A stretch of 64,000 nt of DNA from assembly GCF_011386835.1 (NCBI RefSeq), contig NC_088796.1:83659468-83723467 (forward strand). Reading direction: 5' to 3'. The notes under the pieces were generated by a model that saw nothing but the letters and a program-made list of their open reading frames with translations, was not told the origin of the DNA and did no database searches. Source of the DNA: Chrysemys picta bellii (Eukaryota; Chordata; Testudines; Emydidae). Below, piece after piece: positions 1 through 10,572 of this stretch; positions within the stretch are counted from its first letter, which is position 1; the number at the start of each line of letters is the position of its first letter. The translations under genes and the position numbers were made by a program.

Positions 1-754
1 AGCCAGGATCTTTTTCTCAGCCTGACTGAAGCACCCTCCCAACCCCCAGACAATGAGGCCATGGAAGGGACCTCCACTGAGTGTACCTTTGTAAACATAA
101 AACATGGTTTAAAAGCAAGCATTTTTTAATGATTAATTTGCCCTGAGGACTTGGGATGCATTCGCGGCCAGTGCAGCTACTGGAAAAGTCTGCGAACATG
201 TCTGGGGATGGAGCGGAAATCCTCCAGGGACATCTCCATGAAGCTCTCCTGGAGGTACTCCAAAAGCCTTGCCACAAGGTTTCTGGGCAGTGCAGCCTTA
301 TTCCGTCCTCCATGGTAGGACACTTGACCACACCATGCTAGTAGCAAGTAATCTGGTATCATTGCATGACAAAGCCTGGCAGCGTTTCGCAGCCACTGGG
401 AATCGTCCCATACCTGCAACACTATGCGGTCCCACCAGTCTGTGCTTGTTTCCTGGGCCCAGAATCGGCGTTCCACGGATAGAACCTGCCCCATTAACAG
501 CATGATCTCCAAGAGCCGGGGCCCACGGTTTGATAGAATTCCATGTCCATGTCCTCATCACTCTCGTCGCCGCGCTGTAGTCGCTGCCTCCTCCTTGCCT
601 GATTTTGCAGGTTCTGGTTCAGCATAAACCGCAAGATAACATGTGAGGTGTTTACAATGTTCATGACTGCTATCTTGAGCTGAGCGGGTTCCATGCTTGC
701 CGTGGTATGGCGTCTGCACTGCTCACCCAGGAAAAAGGCACAAAATGGTTGTCT
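1..754 (-). mobile_element. Harbinger-type DNA transposon, coding-side part (runs off the window)
   Basis: Read on the minus strand, this stretch carries two decayed ORF pieces that I recognise from turtle PIF/Harbinger transposons, followed by AT-rich sequence reaching base 1. The element resumes at 1183 after a CR1 insertion and ends at 1491. Its other terminus lies before the window. It is inactive: the frame is broken and most of the nuclease domain is absent. Confidence 0.7.
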
Positions 755-799
755 CATAGACTCATAGACTTCAAGGTCAGAAGGGACCATTATGATCAT
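177..799 (-). pseudogene. Harbinger transposon ORF remnants, frameshifted and deleted
   Basis: Two overlapping minus-strand frames, 494-799 and 177-512, form one broken reading frame with a shift near 495-512. The first piece has an Arg-rich stretch followed by an acidic run (GDESDEDMDME). The second has STDWWDRIVLQVWDDSQWL, which I associate with the N-terminal part of turtle Harbinger transposases. After that the expected DDE nuclease sequence is missing and a different sequence ends the frame, so a large internal deletion is likely. The first ~45 bases of the 494-799 frame lie in the inserted CR1. Family assignment rests on recognition; the frame break is seen directly. Confidence 0.6.
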
Positions 800-1182
800 C
801 TAGTCTGACCCCCCGCATGATGCAGGCCACAAAAGCTGACCCAACCCCTTTCCCTTGACTCTGCTGTTGAAGTCCCCAAATTCTGTGATTTAAAGACTTC
901 AAGTTGCAGAGAATCCTCCAGCTAGCGACCCCTGCCCCATGCTGTGGAGGAAGGCGAAAAACCTCCAGGGCCTCTGCCAACCTACCCTGGAGGAAAATTC
1001 CTTCCCGACCCCAAATATGGCGATCAGTAGAACCCCGAGCATGTAGGCAAGACTCTCCAGCCAGACCCTCATTGGCCATTGATACTATTTACCAGCGATG
1101 GCACACTGTTGATTTGACTTAAATCACGTTATCCCATTAAACCATTCCCTCCATAAACTTATCTAGCTTAATCTTAAAGCCC
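755..1182 (-). mobile_element. CR1 LINE 3' end inserted in the Harbinger element (CR1-B)
   Basis: On the minus strand this is a 5'-truncated CR1 tail ending in two 8-base direct repeats (CATAGACT twice at 755-770), the usual CR1 3' hallmark. The preceding 3' region is typical of turtle CR1. Harbinger sequence on the two sides joins neatly when this piece is removed (…GGTTGTCT at 747-754 to GCCATTGC at 1183), so CR1-B inserted into the Harbinger. I see no clear long target duplication, as is usual for CR1. Confidence 0.8.
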
Positions 1183-1491
1183 GCCATTGCTTTCCCGGAA
1201 AGAGGGGGAGGATGTACCCAGAACCACCCGCGACAATGTTTTTGGCCCCATCAGGCATTGGGATCTCAACCCAGAATTCCAATGGGCAGAGGAGACTGCA
1301 GGAACTATGAGATAGCAATGGGTTAGCTACCCACAGTGCAACGCTCCGGAAATCGACGCTAGCCCCGGTACGTGGACGCACACCGCTGAATTAATGTGCT
1401 TAGTGTGGCCGCATACATTCAACTTTATACAATCTGTTGTCAAAAATCGAATTCTGTAAATTCGGATTAATCCCATAGTGTAGACATACCC
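1183..1491 (-). mobile_element. Harbinger transposon, terminal part with end at 1491
   Basis: This is the outer noncoding end of the same Harbinger copy. On the minus strand it begins GGGTATGTCTACACTATGGG (1491 to 1472), a terminal sequence shared by turtle Harbinger copies. Beyond 1491 the sequence is a CR1 RT-side fragment that stops exactly here, showing that the Harbinger landed in a CR1. I could not verify the 3-bp target duplication because the opposite terminus is outside the window. Confidence 0.65.
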
Positions 1492-2190
1492 TTTGAGTCT
1501 CTTCTGATAAAACAGGTTTTCCATTCCTTTTAGATCATCCTAGAAGCCCTTCTCTGCACTCCAGTTTGAATTCATCTTTCATAAATATGGGAGGAGACCA
1601 GAAATGCACACAATACTCCAGATGAGGTTTCAACAGTGCCTTGTATAATGTTACTAACACTTCCCTGTCTCTACTGGAAATACCTTACCTGATACATCCT
1701 AGAATTGCATTAGCCTTTTCCACAGCCACATCACATTGACAGCTCATAGGTCAACCAATACACTCAGCTCTTTCTCCTCCGCTGTCACTTCCAACTGATA
1801 AGTCCCCAGCTTATAGCAAACATTCCTCTTGTTAGTGCCTAAATGCATGACCTTTCACTTTTCACTATTAAATACCATCCCATTTCTATTACTCCAGTTT
1901 ACAAGGTCATCCAGATCTTTTTGTATGGTATTCTGGTCCTCCTCCATATTGGCAATACCTCCCAACTTTGTGTCATCTGCAAATTTTATTAGCACACTCC
2001 CACTTTTTGTGCCAAAGTCAGTAATAAAAATGTTAAATAAGGTTGGTGCCAAGACTGATCCCTGAGGGACTCCATTAGTAACCTCTCTAGCCTGACAGTT
2101 CATTTTTCAGTATGACCTGTTGTAGCCTTCCTTCTAACCAGTTCCTTATCCACCTTTCAGTACTCATATTTAAAAATTTATTAAACAGCC
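1492..2190 (-). mobile_element. CR1 LINE fragment (CR1-A), interrupted by the Harbinger element
   Basis: A minus-strand CR1 segment from the reverse transcriptase palm region down toward the 3' end. It stops abruptly at 1491, where the Harbinger terminus begins, without its own 3' UTR. The rest of the CR1 is therefore expected on the far side of the Harbinger, before base 1. Numerous small changes indicate an old copy. Confidence 0.8.
1855..2103 (-). pseudogene. CR1 reverse transcriptase fragment
   Basis: This 82-residue frame contains GVPQGSVLAP (around residues 11-20) and FADDTKLGG (around 41-49). They match the conserved RT block B (PQGS) and the catalytic YADD-type box of non-LTR reverse transcriptases, in the spacing usual for CR1. 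Both catalytic aspartates of the box are kept, but the frame is a small piece of an ORF2 that would normally be about 900-1000 residues, so it cannot work. Confidence 0.85.
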
Positions 2191-3461
2191 TAACAGCCCT
2201 TTCTTATCCCAATCACCTGTTAATTGCTCTGTTCATAAACAAAATTCTGACTCCCTGCGTGAGGGGTACAAGCTGGGAGCAGTCTCCTTGTCTCCTCTGC
2301 AGAACTCGTTACATTGCACACTCAGGTTGCCTCTGCCTGGCTGAGGCTTGCAGTTTGGGAGAGCAATTCCCTCCCATGCCCCCCAAAACTCCATCTATAT
2401 TCTGATATCTTTGATATCTGTTGTATTGGTTCTTTTGCTGTTCAGACCATGGTTAGTGAGAAAAATGTCGTTTTTGGGGGGGGTCAGTTCTCAGGCCCTG
2501 TCATTGGCCTCTTAGGAGTACTTAAAATGGAGGTGTAGGCTAATGTGAATGGTTTTCCCAGTGTGGAAGGCTGTAAGATTCTAACAGATGGCATAACTAG
2601 ACCAGCATTCTATGTAATTTAAAGGATTTGATTTTATTATGTATGTTGTAGAATGAATTCCCTTAGAGAAAGATTCCACTGAAAGCTAAAACCAAACACT
2701 TAAAGATCTCAAAGCATTGCTAGGACATGTTTTCTGAACAGCTCCCTTATGACTATAGTGAAACAAGAACACGTTTCTTCTATACCCCCATCTGGTGAAA
2801 GAATTGCCCCTCAACCCCCAACACAGGAAGCAGATGCGTTGCACTGTCTGAAACTATTCTCATATCTCAGGGCGATGCTCTCTAATGGAACTTTTATTAA
2901 CAGAGATGTGCCAAACTGAGCAAAAATAATCTGACCCTTCCTCACAAGATCTATCTTGTGGCATCTGTTTTAGGTCCAACAAAGCAGACAGTCAATCTCA
3001 GAATGAACTTACGCTGCTACAATGCTAGCTGATCAATGTAAAACTTAAGTGTACTTCATATTTGAGTTCCCCCCATTGTATTTTAGTGCTTCTAAAAAAA
3101 AGGTTCAGATTGTGTTACATCTGAATAGCTAAAATTAAAATATGAGATCAGATGCTTTTTATTTGATTTCTTTAAAATAGAAATTGGGCAAAGAATTGCA
3201 AAAATCATGAAAAACCTTGATTATTCAGAAGGACACCACAGCAGTTAACTTTGTTCTGTTTGTATGCCACACATAAATAGAAGATTCTACTTTCCTTCCT
3301 TTTCAGTAGTAAAATAAGAGCTTGTTAAAAGCTGGGAAATGGATATTCCCTCCCCCCTGACCCCCCTTTCCATTCACCTAACCACAATAACTGGAGATGT
3401 TTTCTTGCTGACTAATGAAGTAAATCAAAACATCAAGTTACTGTGATTGCACGTAGAATTA
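2191..3461. other. No gene recognised; AT-rich unassigned DNA
   Basis: Bases 2191-2540 adjoin the CR1 and may be a decayed retroelement, but I could not place them. The rest looks like ordinary noncoding DNA without terminal repeats, splice-like ORFs or simple repeats. Confidence 0.4.
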
Positions 3462-3630
3462 TGAGCTCAGTGGTTTGAGCATTAGCTTGCTAAACCCAGG
3501 GGTGTGAGTTCAATCCTTGAGGGGGCCACTTAGGGGCAAAATCAGTACTTGGTCTTGCTAGTGAAGGCAGGGGGCTGGACTCTATGACCTTTCAAGGTCC
3601 CTTCCAGTTCTAGGAAATAGGATATCTTCA
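3462..3630 (+). mobile_element. Turtle tRNA-derived SINE (Cry-I type)
   Basis: The copy starts inside the tRNA-like head at GAGCTCAGTGGTTTGAGC (pol III A-box region) and has the B-box GTTCAATCC about 45 bases later. A conserved tail follows (CCTTTCAAGGTCCCTTCCAG) and it ends GGATATCTTCACTAATG before AT-rich DNA. This family is a known marker of cryptodiran turtles. The first few bases of the head are missing or diverged. Confidence 0.9.
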
Positions 3631-6160
3631 CTAATGTATTTATTTTTATGTGCTCAGATACTATGTTGGTAAGTGCAGTATAAAATGCCTAGATTAAGAG
3701 AAACCCAATCAGATGATAAGTATTATAAAATTCCAGAGAGAAAACTCAGATTGATTACAAAGTTGCAGAAATCTACCTTAGTGATGTGGGGAGATAGATT
3801 AGAGAGTGATGGTAATCTCACTAGAATTTGTTATTGATTTTTAATTATTTGTATTGTGGTAGCACATAGAGCAAACTGTCATACATCTGGCTCCGCTGTG
3901 CCAGTTACTGCAATTGTTGGTATATAGATGTTTATCTGTGATCCAACAGATGTAATAAACAACCAAAATTTTCAGAACCAGAGAACATAGCAGAGGAGAG
4001 ACATAGTACTGACAAGGATAACTGAGCCAGACTGAGGGAGAATTATTTTATATTCTGGTGGGTGGTATATATTTTATACTCACATGGGAAATCCAGGGTC
4101 CAAACCCCTTGCACCAATAACTATATAATTATTTATATAAAGTGGAACAGTTGCAATAGGGGAGACTGAGAGAAACCTGCATCAGAATATCCCAATAGCT
4201 CAAGCATTTCCTTGAGAGATAGAAGACCACTTGTTCAACTCCTTTGTCCCCATCAAGGAGAGGGATGAAGTGAACCTTGGTCTCCCACATCCTAGGTGAG
4301 TGCTCAAACCTCTGTTATGAGGGAGGCATCACCAGCACCATCTCCTCTGCTCCCTTGGATTTTGTATGGGCCCCACACCAATCTGATAGTGGGACCCATA
4401 CAGTGTATGCTTAGAGCTCACCTAGCGGATTAGGCCTTTCAGGTAATGTAGGGAGGGGTCTGAGGCCTGGCTGAGGCTTAGGTGTGAGACAGGTATCCAG
4501 ACACCTAGAATGGGATGCCGTGCACATGCCCAGCATATATTTATTCAGCAGAAACTTAGCAATGAGGAAGGGAGGGCTATAACAGTGAAAATTCAGGCAG
4601 TGAGGGCTTTTAGGTGTCTACAGGGGTAGGCAGCAGATGATCATGGGTTTTGAGGATCTCAATGGGCCTAAATTTTGGACTTAGGTGCCCAAGTCCTTTT
4701 GTGAATCTGAGCCTTAACTCCTATGAATTAAAGTGGCCATTAGAAAGTTCATTTACCTTAGTATCTTGAGCAAATGATAGAAGGAGAGCTGATGTAAGTA
4801 TTCATAAAAGTTAACCTTCAGGAGAATTTCATTTTCTTTACTTTTTTTAGGGCATGGGTGTAGTTAGCAACATGAGTACTGCAAATAAACTCATCTATTC
4901 TCCTAAGTGCCATACATCCACAGCCTCCTAAGGTAGATGTGTTATAACACATGAACTCTCTAACAGCAGGTACAGTTAGGCAGAGTGGTCTATTAAAAAG
5001 AAGCTAGATAAGGAACAAAACAAAATCTGCCAGTTGATAGAAGAAATGGGGACACCAGAAAACTAAGTGGTGTACACTGAATTGCATAAGGTGTACCTTC
5101 TCCACCCTAGGTCCTCTTAAAACAGGTCATTTAAGGCAAAATAGCTCAGATATTTGTGCAAATGGTTTGTTAATATATGAAAGGGTTTTTTCCTGGGAGT
5201 TCTGTATTAGTCATTTTTGTGCCTTGTGAAAGACATCTACAGGTCAAATTACTTTTATCACAAAAAGTCCTTCTATCCCTTATTTTGCTAGCACACATCT
5301 ATTCAAGATCTAAATCAAATATTCCAAAGTAGCAAAAGATGTGTTTGAAATAAAACTCGTTAGATGAGATTTTTATGCGCTTACAGTAGAAAAAAATAAT
5401 GTACCTGTTATCCCATGGCTTCAGAAGTGTACACAGAAATTTACCTAATCCAGCTTCTGTTGAAGTCAATGGGAGACAACATTTAGGGTTTGCAGATTTG
5501 GGGCTATGGTCCATAGAGGGGCAGATTAAGGCATAGGTGCCAAGGGCCTGAAGTCATGTGATTGCATCAGAATCTCAGTTAACTTTTTTAAATTAATTAC
5601 TTTTCTAGCTCTCAGGGTTGCAAAGAAAAATGGGATGTGGAGAGGTCTGCTACCACCCTGAAACAATGCCGCTGAGAGGTATATGCTGCCTTGTTCATTT
5701 CAGTGAGGGGGTTACTCCAAGACGCACTGCTCTGCAGGAGGCCTGCCAACACCCCTACAGCAGAAGACTCTGGGGCAGCAGGAAAAGTGCAGTGTGCCTA
5801 ACCCCCTAACCCAAGCAGATACAACATTCCTGCAGCCAGTGTAAATTCAGGGGGAGACCTGCTGCCACTCCTGCTCCTCTGTGGGGAAAAAAGAGGGGCC
5901 CCCGCCTGTTGCCACTCCTGGGGAAGAACAGCCCTCACACCACTCCCTCTCTGGCAAGGGAGGAAGCCCCTGATACACTAGTGGAGACATGGGGCTGCAG
6001 CGGCCCTTCCATCATGGTGTGCTGCAACCTCCCAGATTGCCTTAATCTAGCCATGGCTGTCTCTCTACGTTTTTTTTAGGCATTTAGTCAGTATTTATAA
6101 TCATGTCTACAGAACTCATCGCCATAGGATCTTTGCACCTTACCAACACCAGTGAGTTTA
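3631..6160. other. No gene recognised; mostly unassigned DNA with faint old repeats
   Basis: Around 3830-3925 and 4650-4720 there are fragments resembling widespread amniote repeats (phrases such as 'cttaggtgcccaagt'). Nothing has clear ends. The short ORFs at 5299-5514 and 5618-5809 show no recognisable domain. Confidence 0.35.
4195..4335. repeat. Old palindromic interspersed repeat, degenerate
   Basis: The stretch contains TTGTTCAACTCC near the middle and ends GGTCTCCCACATCCTAGGTGAGTGC followed by a 'tctgttatgag' tail, resembling an archosaur/turtle repeat with internal inverted symmetry that is also seen at 7025-7175. Divergence is high and the ends are approximate. Confidence 0.3.
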
Positions 6161-6164
6161 GCCT

Positions 6165-6335
6165 TACAACCCCACTGAGAGAAGGAATTATTATCCTCCT
6201 CTCACAGATGAGGAAGTGGGAGGATAAATAACTGCTTAAGCCCACAGAAAAGCTAGGGGTAGGAAGAGCTGGGAACAGAACCAAGATCTGATTCTCAAGC
6301 CTCTGCCTTAACCACAATACCATCCTTCCTTCAGT
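6165..6335 (-). mobile_element. MIR (CORE-SINE) copy
   Basis: On the minus strand, in order, are a tRNA-like head ('gtattgtggttaaggcagagg'), a core, and the diagnostic 'cctcatctgtgagaggaggataataattcc' type segment. Seen on the plus strand it includes CTCACAGATGAGGAAGTGGG and GAACAGAACCAAGATCTG. This is the standard MIR arrangement and an old, shared amniote repeat. Confidence 0.7.
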
Positions 6336-6647
6336 GCAGTGCACCTGAAAGTCATTCAACAATCAAACAATAGTTTTTTTCCAGAAAGAAAGAGACCAAA
6401 ATTATTTCCTCCTCCATGGAAAAAATGAAAGTCCTCATCAGGGTAGGGGGGAAGTAGCCTCCCCTCCCCACTTCCCTAAAGATGGAGTAAGTCCTCAGAA
6501 TGTAGTGGCAACAAGTGATGGGGAACCTCTCCTCCCTAACAACATAACGGCATTGGCCTTTTCCCTTTGAGTCCCAGTTACTTAAAGAAAAAACATAATT
6601 CCAGCCCTGGGGCCTGGGGTAGTTACTATAACCTTACTGCCTGAGAG

Positions 6648-6756
6648 GAAGGGTGGTCTTCTGGTTATGGCAATGGACCAGGACCCCAAATATCAGGGTT
6701 AAACTTCTGACTCTGCCACAGGTTTCCTATGTGATGTTGAGCAAGTCATTTAGGCC
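6648..6756 (+). mobile_element. MIR (CORE-SINE) fragment
   Basis: The plus strand has a head like 'ggtcttctggttatggcaatggacc', then CTCTGCCACAGGTTTCC and GTTGAGCAAGTCATTTA, which are the MIR core and the GCAAGTCA motif in proper order. It breaks off at 6756 into a different old repeat. Confidence 0.65.
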
Positions 6757-7024
6757 CAGATCAACAGAGGCACTTAGGAGCCTAAACCCCAATTTTAGCT
6801 CCACTGACATCCACAAAACTCCCAGAGACACCTAAGTTTCTGCCTCTGGACATGCACATGGCTGCATGTCCACTCTAGGCATCTGGACACCTATCTCCTA
6901 CCTATGCCCCAGAATGATTCACAAACTGGGGAAAGATGGGCTTTTGGCCGCCGAAGTTACAAGCAGGGCCTGATCTGGTAGTTGGTCTCTGAGCACACCT
7001 ACCAGATTTGGTCCCAATCAAAAT

Positions 7025-7175
7025 CTCACCAAAGAAGAGGCCCTAGTGGCTAGAGTACTAACCTGGGAGAGCCAGGTTCAATTCCACAGATACACACTCC
7101 AAGAGGGGGAGAGAAGATGTGAACAGGGCTCTCCCATCTCTGAGGAGCAGGTGATAACCACTGAGCTATGAGATA
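7025..7175. repeat. Old interspersed repeat with tRNA-like head
   Basis: CCTAGTGGCTAGAGTACTAA followed by GGTTCAATTCC (a B-box-like motif) resembles a pol III promoter head. The 3' half ends 'gataaccactgagctatgagatattcc', roughly the inverse of the beginning. It resembles the 4195-4335 repeat. It could be a SINE or a MITE; the copy is too diverged to decide. Confidence 0.4.
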
Positions 7176-7838
7176 TTCCAACATGGGGCACCTTCAGTGT
7201 CTCCTGTTGAAGCTGTTTTACTATGGCTATAAAATAAAAGAGTCACTGCCACAGGGGAACTGGACCCTGGGTCTCCCATTGGGGTGCTTTAATCATGGGA
7301 CTATAGAATTGTTCTCTCTCTGCCCCTCCTTTCTCCTCTCCAAGATACGCCTTAGGCATCTCAGCTTCCTGACTCCAGGAGGCACATTGCCATTTATGAA
7401 TCAGTCAGTAGAGATTGGTGTCTAAGTCCAAATTGCAGGGAGGCACCTATCTCTGAGAGAGGGTCAGGGTTTACCATGCACCCTGTCATCAGCATCTCCC
7501 AGTGGCTACTTTAGGCAGCTCCCTGCCTAGCAAACTGACTTCTGTGGATTGCATTCTAATGCCCCATCCCTCCCCCTTCGTTGGCTAGGGAGACTAGGCA
7601 CCTTACTCAGGCTATGTGGATTTCAGTGGAATTCCTGTGTGATTTTCTAGGCACCACGATTCTCACTCCAGCAATGCCTAACTCCCTTTGTAGATCCAAG
7701 CCTTAAGGTCTCTGTGCTTTAGTTTTCCACCTGTACAGATTAAATTATAATACTTCCTTTGTCTGTCTTCTTTATCAAGGTTGTAAACTCTTTGAGGCAT
7801 TTTCAGCAGGCTGATCCGTCCTCTGACTAGGCCATCCT

Positions 7839-8226
7839 GGGTATGTATACACTGTAATTTTAAACCTGCAGCTAGCCCATGCCAGTTAGGGTTTCCAACC
7901 CTCCAGGATTGTCCTGGAGACTCCAGAAATAAAAGAGTAATTTTTAATTCAAGATTATGTCATGATGAAACTTTCAGGAATACATCCAACCAAAATTGGC
8001 AACCCTAGTGCCAGCTGACTCAGGGTAGCCCAAGTGTGAACTTCTACACTGTCATTAGAGTCCTGACTTTAGGACTCTGAGCGGTGGGAGAGTCCCAGAG
8101 CTTGGGCAGCAACCTGAGCCCAAATATCTACACTACAATTTAACAGCCCCTTAGCCCAAGGCCCACAAGCCAAAGTCAGCTGGCATGGGCCAGTCGTGGG
8201 TATCTAATTGCAGTATAGACATCACT
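7839..8226. mobile_element. Palindromic MITE (hairpin element) with a nested MITE
   Basis: The two halves are inverted copies. The left arm begins GGGTATGTATACACTGTAAT and runs into GCTAGCCCATGCCAG. The right arm carries CTGGCATGGGCCAG and ends CTAATTGCAGTATAGACAT. When the insert 7886-8008 is ignored, the arms pair over about 100 bases. The whole could fold as one long hairpin. It has no coding capacity. The family recurs at 38855-39155 and 62882-62983. Confidence 0.75.
7886..8008. mobile_element. Short MITE nested in the hairpin MITE
   Basis: Its ends are TTAGGGTTTCCAAC and ATTGGCAACCCTAG, imperfect inverted repeats of about 13 bases. The sequence TGCCAG flanks it on both sides (7880-7885 and 8009-8014), and removing the 123 bases plus one copy restores the hairpin arm. 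The class is uncertain because the visible duplication is only 6 bases. Confidence 0.7.
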
Positions 8227-8931
8227 CCCCATTATAGAGTTGATCCTCCTGACATTCCTGGTTAGGCATAGCTCATGAGGCTATTGCTCTCGTGCTAGAT
8301 CAGCCTTTTAGTCAGCTGAAAGTTTCTATACTGCAGATTTCAGAGGGCTGGGTTTATGTTTTCTTTTCCCTATGTGATCTATTAGTTCTCACTGTAATTA
8401 TCGTTTGTAGTCTGTGATCATAGCGGACTATACTTCGAAGTCATTGTTTGTGCTCAGAATGTAAATACTAAATGTTAGCTCAAAATGTAAGTCTTATTCC
8501 TTTGTTACAAAAATAACCCATTCACTGGTTCTATCATGCCTTAGTCCAAAAGCTTGCTTTTGGAGAATACATATTGTCCAGACAACTTCACTTGTCACCT
8601 ACAGCCCTACGTTACAAAGAAGGGTAAAGGGACAGTTTCCTTGCCCTCAAAAAAGAAAATACTATTAATTTTTTTTTTTAAAAGCAGCACAACACCTGTA
8701 AAATGTGAATAAAAACTGGCAATTCTGCTACTTTACAGGGGAATGCAGAATGATGCAACCCTCCTGAACATTTTCACTGACAACTCAGAGATTGTCTATG
8801 ATGCTCTGGCTGTGCCATGCCCATAAATCTGCAACTCTGACATCGGTCTTAGCAGATAAGAACTTGTATGTACAGTATAGCATCTTTCACACCTCTCTCT
8901 CCTGGTGTGGTATAGAGCTAGCCATAATAAA
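8227..8931. other. No gene recognised; unassigned DNA
   Basis: AT-rich noncoding sequence with an A/T-run region near 8640-8690. Nothing in it has terminal repeats or a recognisable protein motif. Confidence 0.4.
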
Positions 8932-9128
8932 TAAATTAATTAATGGAGATATCCCATCTCCTAGAACTGGAAGGGACCTTGAAAGGTCATCAAGTCCAGC
9001 CCCCTACCTTCACTAGCAGGACTAAGTACTGATTTTGCCCCAGATCCCCAAGTGGCCCCCTCAAGGATTGAACTCACAAACCTGGGTTTAGCAGTCCAAT
9101 GCTCAAACCACTGAGCTATCCCTCCCCC
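8932..9128 (-). mobile_element. Turtle tRNA-derived SINE (Cry-I type), nearly full length
   Basis: On the minus strand it starts GGAGGGATAGCTCAGTGG, has the B-box GAGTTCAATCC and the tail 'ggtcccttccagttctaggagatgggatatctcc', and ends in an AT-rich 'attaattaattta' tail at about 8932. It is the most complete of the three copies here. An AATAAATTAATTAAT run next to the tail may be part of the SINE tail or of the target. Confidence 0.92.
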
Positions 9129-9317
9129 CTGTTCCTAAGGAACAGTTCAAAGCTATGGAAGATGTAAGCTTCTTTAGTCTTCTCTGAACCGAAGAGACAG
9201 GCTTTGCATCTCAAACTACAGTAGGCAGAGGATTCCATAGCAATATATAAAAATGCCCTAGATTCCCGTTAGTTTTAGCTGGTGCAAACCAAATAACCAC
9301 GTGACCATAATAGATGT

Positions 9318-10210
9318 TGTCAAGGCTGGATCCCCACTTTGAACTTTAGGGTACAAATGTAGGGGCCTGCATGAAAACTTCTAAGCTTAACTACCAGCTT
9401 AGCTCTGGTTCTGCTGCCACCATTTCAATGGATTCCATTCCTGGGAAACCTTGAAAAACCTTCACCAAATCCCTGGTGAAAACAGATCCAAACCCCTTGG
9501 ATCTTAAAACAAGGGGAAATTAACCATTCCCCTCCTTCCTCCCACCAACTCCTGGTGAATCAGTTCCAACCCCCCTGGGATCTACAACAGGGAGAAATTA
9601 ACCATCCCCCCTCCTTCCTCCCACCAACTCCTGGTGAATCAAGATCCAAACCCCTTGGATCTTAAAACAAGGAAAAATCAATCAGGTTCTTAAAAAGAAG
9701 GTTTTTAATTAAAGAAAAAGGTAAAAATCATCTCTGTAAAATCAGTATGGAAATTAACCTTACAGGGTAATCAAACTTAAATTGCTCAGAGGACTCCCCT
9801 CTAGTCTCAGGTTCAAAGTACAGCAAACAAAGATAAACACTCTGGTAAAAGGTACATTTACAAGTTGAGAAAAACAAAGGAAAACTAACACGCCTTGCCT
9901 GGCTATTTACTTACAAGTTTGAAATAGGAGAGACTTGTTTAGAAAGATGTGGAGAACCTGGATTGATGTCTGGTCCCTCTCAGTCCCGAGAACGAACACA
10001 CTCCCAAACAAAGAACACAAACAACAGCCTTCCCCCCCCAAGATTTGAAAGTATCTTGTCCCCTTATTGGTCCTTTAGGTCAGATGCCAGCCAGGTTACC
10101 TGAGCTTCTTAACCCTTTACAGGGAAAAGGATTTTGGAGTCTCTGGCCAGGAGGGGTTTTATAGTACTGTACACAGGACAGCTATTACCCTTCCCTTTAT
10201 AGTTATGACA
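9318..10210 (-). repeat. Gypsy-type 3' LTR (893 bp)
   Basis: On the minus strand it starts TGTCATAACTATAAAGGG, has TATAAAA about 45 bases in, and ends CCTTGACA, giving TGTCA…TGACA termini. The internal phrases GATCCAAGGGGTTTGGATC and a related variant are themselves imperfect local repeats, lying at about 9485-9505 and 9645-9665. Confidence 0.85.
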
Positions 10211-10371
10211 CGCCCCCCAAATCACAGATAGTGTTGGATGTTCGGTTCCACACTGGCTGTGATTTCTTCCTGGAGTTCTAGGAGAAAATAGAGTTAATAA
10301 GACACATGTACCTTTAGACATACTACTGATTATATAAAAACTAACAATATGTTTCATTCCAAGAACAATTG

Positions 10372-10510
10372 TTAATCAGTTAACTCTGGGAAACTTTCCC
10401 GGGAGAGTGCATCAGCCACTTTGTTAGAAGCTCCCGAAATGTGTTGTATTTCGAAATCAAAATCTTGGAGAGCTAAACTCCACCGAAGAAGTTTTTTGTT
10501 ATTTGGCTGT
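10372..10510 (-). pseudogene. Gypsy pol fragment: end of the RT/RNase H domain
   Basis: Minus-strand translation gives a Lys-Lys-Leu-Leu-Arg-Trp start, then LQDFDFEIQHISGASNKVAD and ALSRE. The pattern 'L-R-W-…-I-x-x-x-x-G-x-x-N-x-V-A-D-A-L-S-R' is the signature of the C-terminal RNase H region of Ty3/gypsy (chromovirus-like) polyproteins. The fragment is about 45 residues, fused at its 5' side to LTR sequence and ended by a stop. It is clearly non-functional. Confidence 0.9.
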
Positions 10511-10572
10511 AGGAGGGGTTTTATAGTACTGTACACAGGACACCTAGTACCCTTCCCTTTATAGTTATGACA
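10511..10572 (-). repeat. 5' LTR remnant (first 62 bases)
   Basis: These 62 bases align without gaps to 10149-10210 of the 3' LTR, with two visible differences (GCTATT against CCTAGT in the middle). The deletion joint is at 10510/10511, where LTR meets RNase H sequence. Confidence 0.85.

Larger units (their letters stand above)
9318..10572 (-). mobile_element. Internally deleted Ty3/gypsy LTR retrotransposon with 5-bp target duplication
   Basis: Plus-strand ends are TGTCAAGG and TTATGACA, and GATGT is duplicated exactly at 9313-9317 and 10573-10577. Minus-strand order: 62 bases of 5' LTR (10572-10511), a piece of pol (RNase H end), a short tail, a G-rich tract (GATTTGGGGGGCG) just before the 3' LTR, and a complete 3' LTR (10210-9318). 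The primer-binding site, gag, protease, RT and integrase are absent. It cannot move by itself. Confidence 0.88.
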
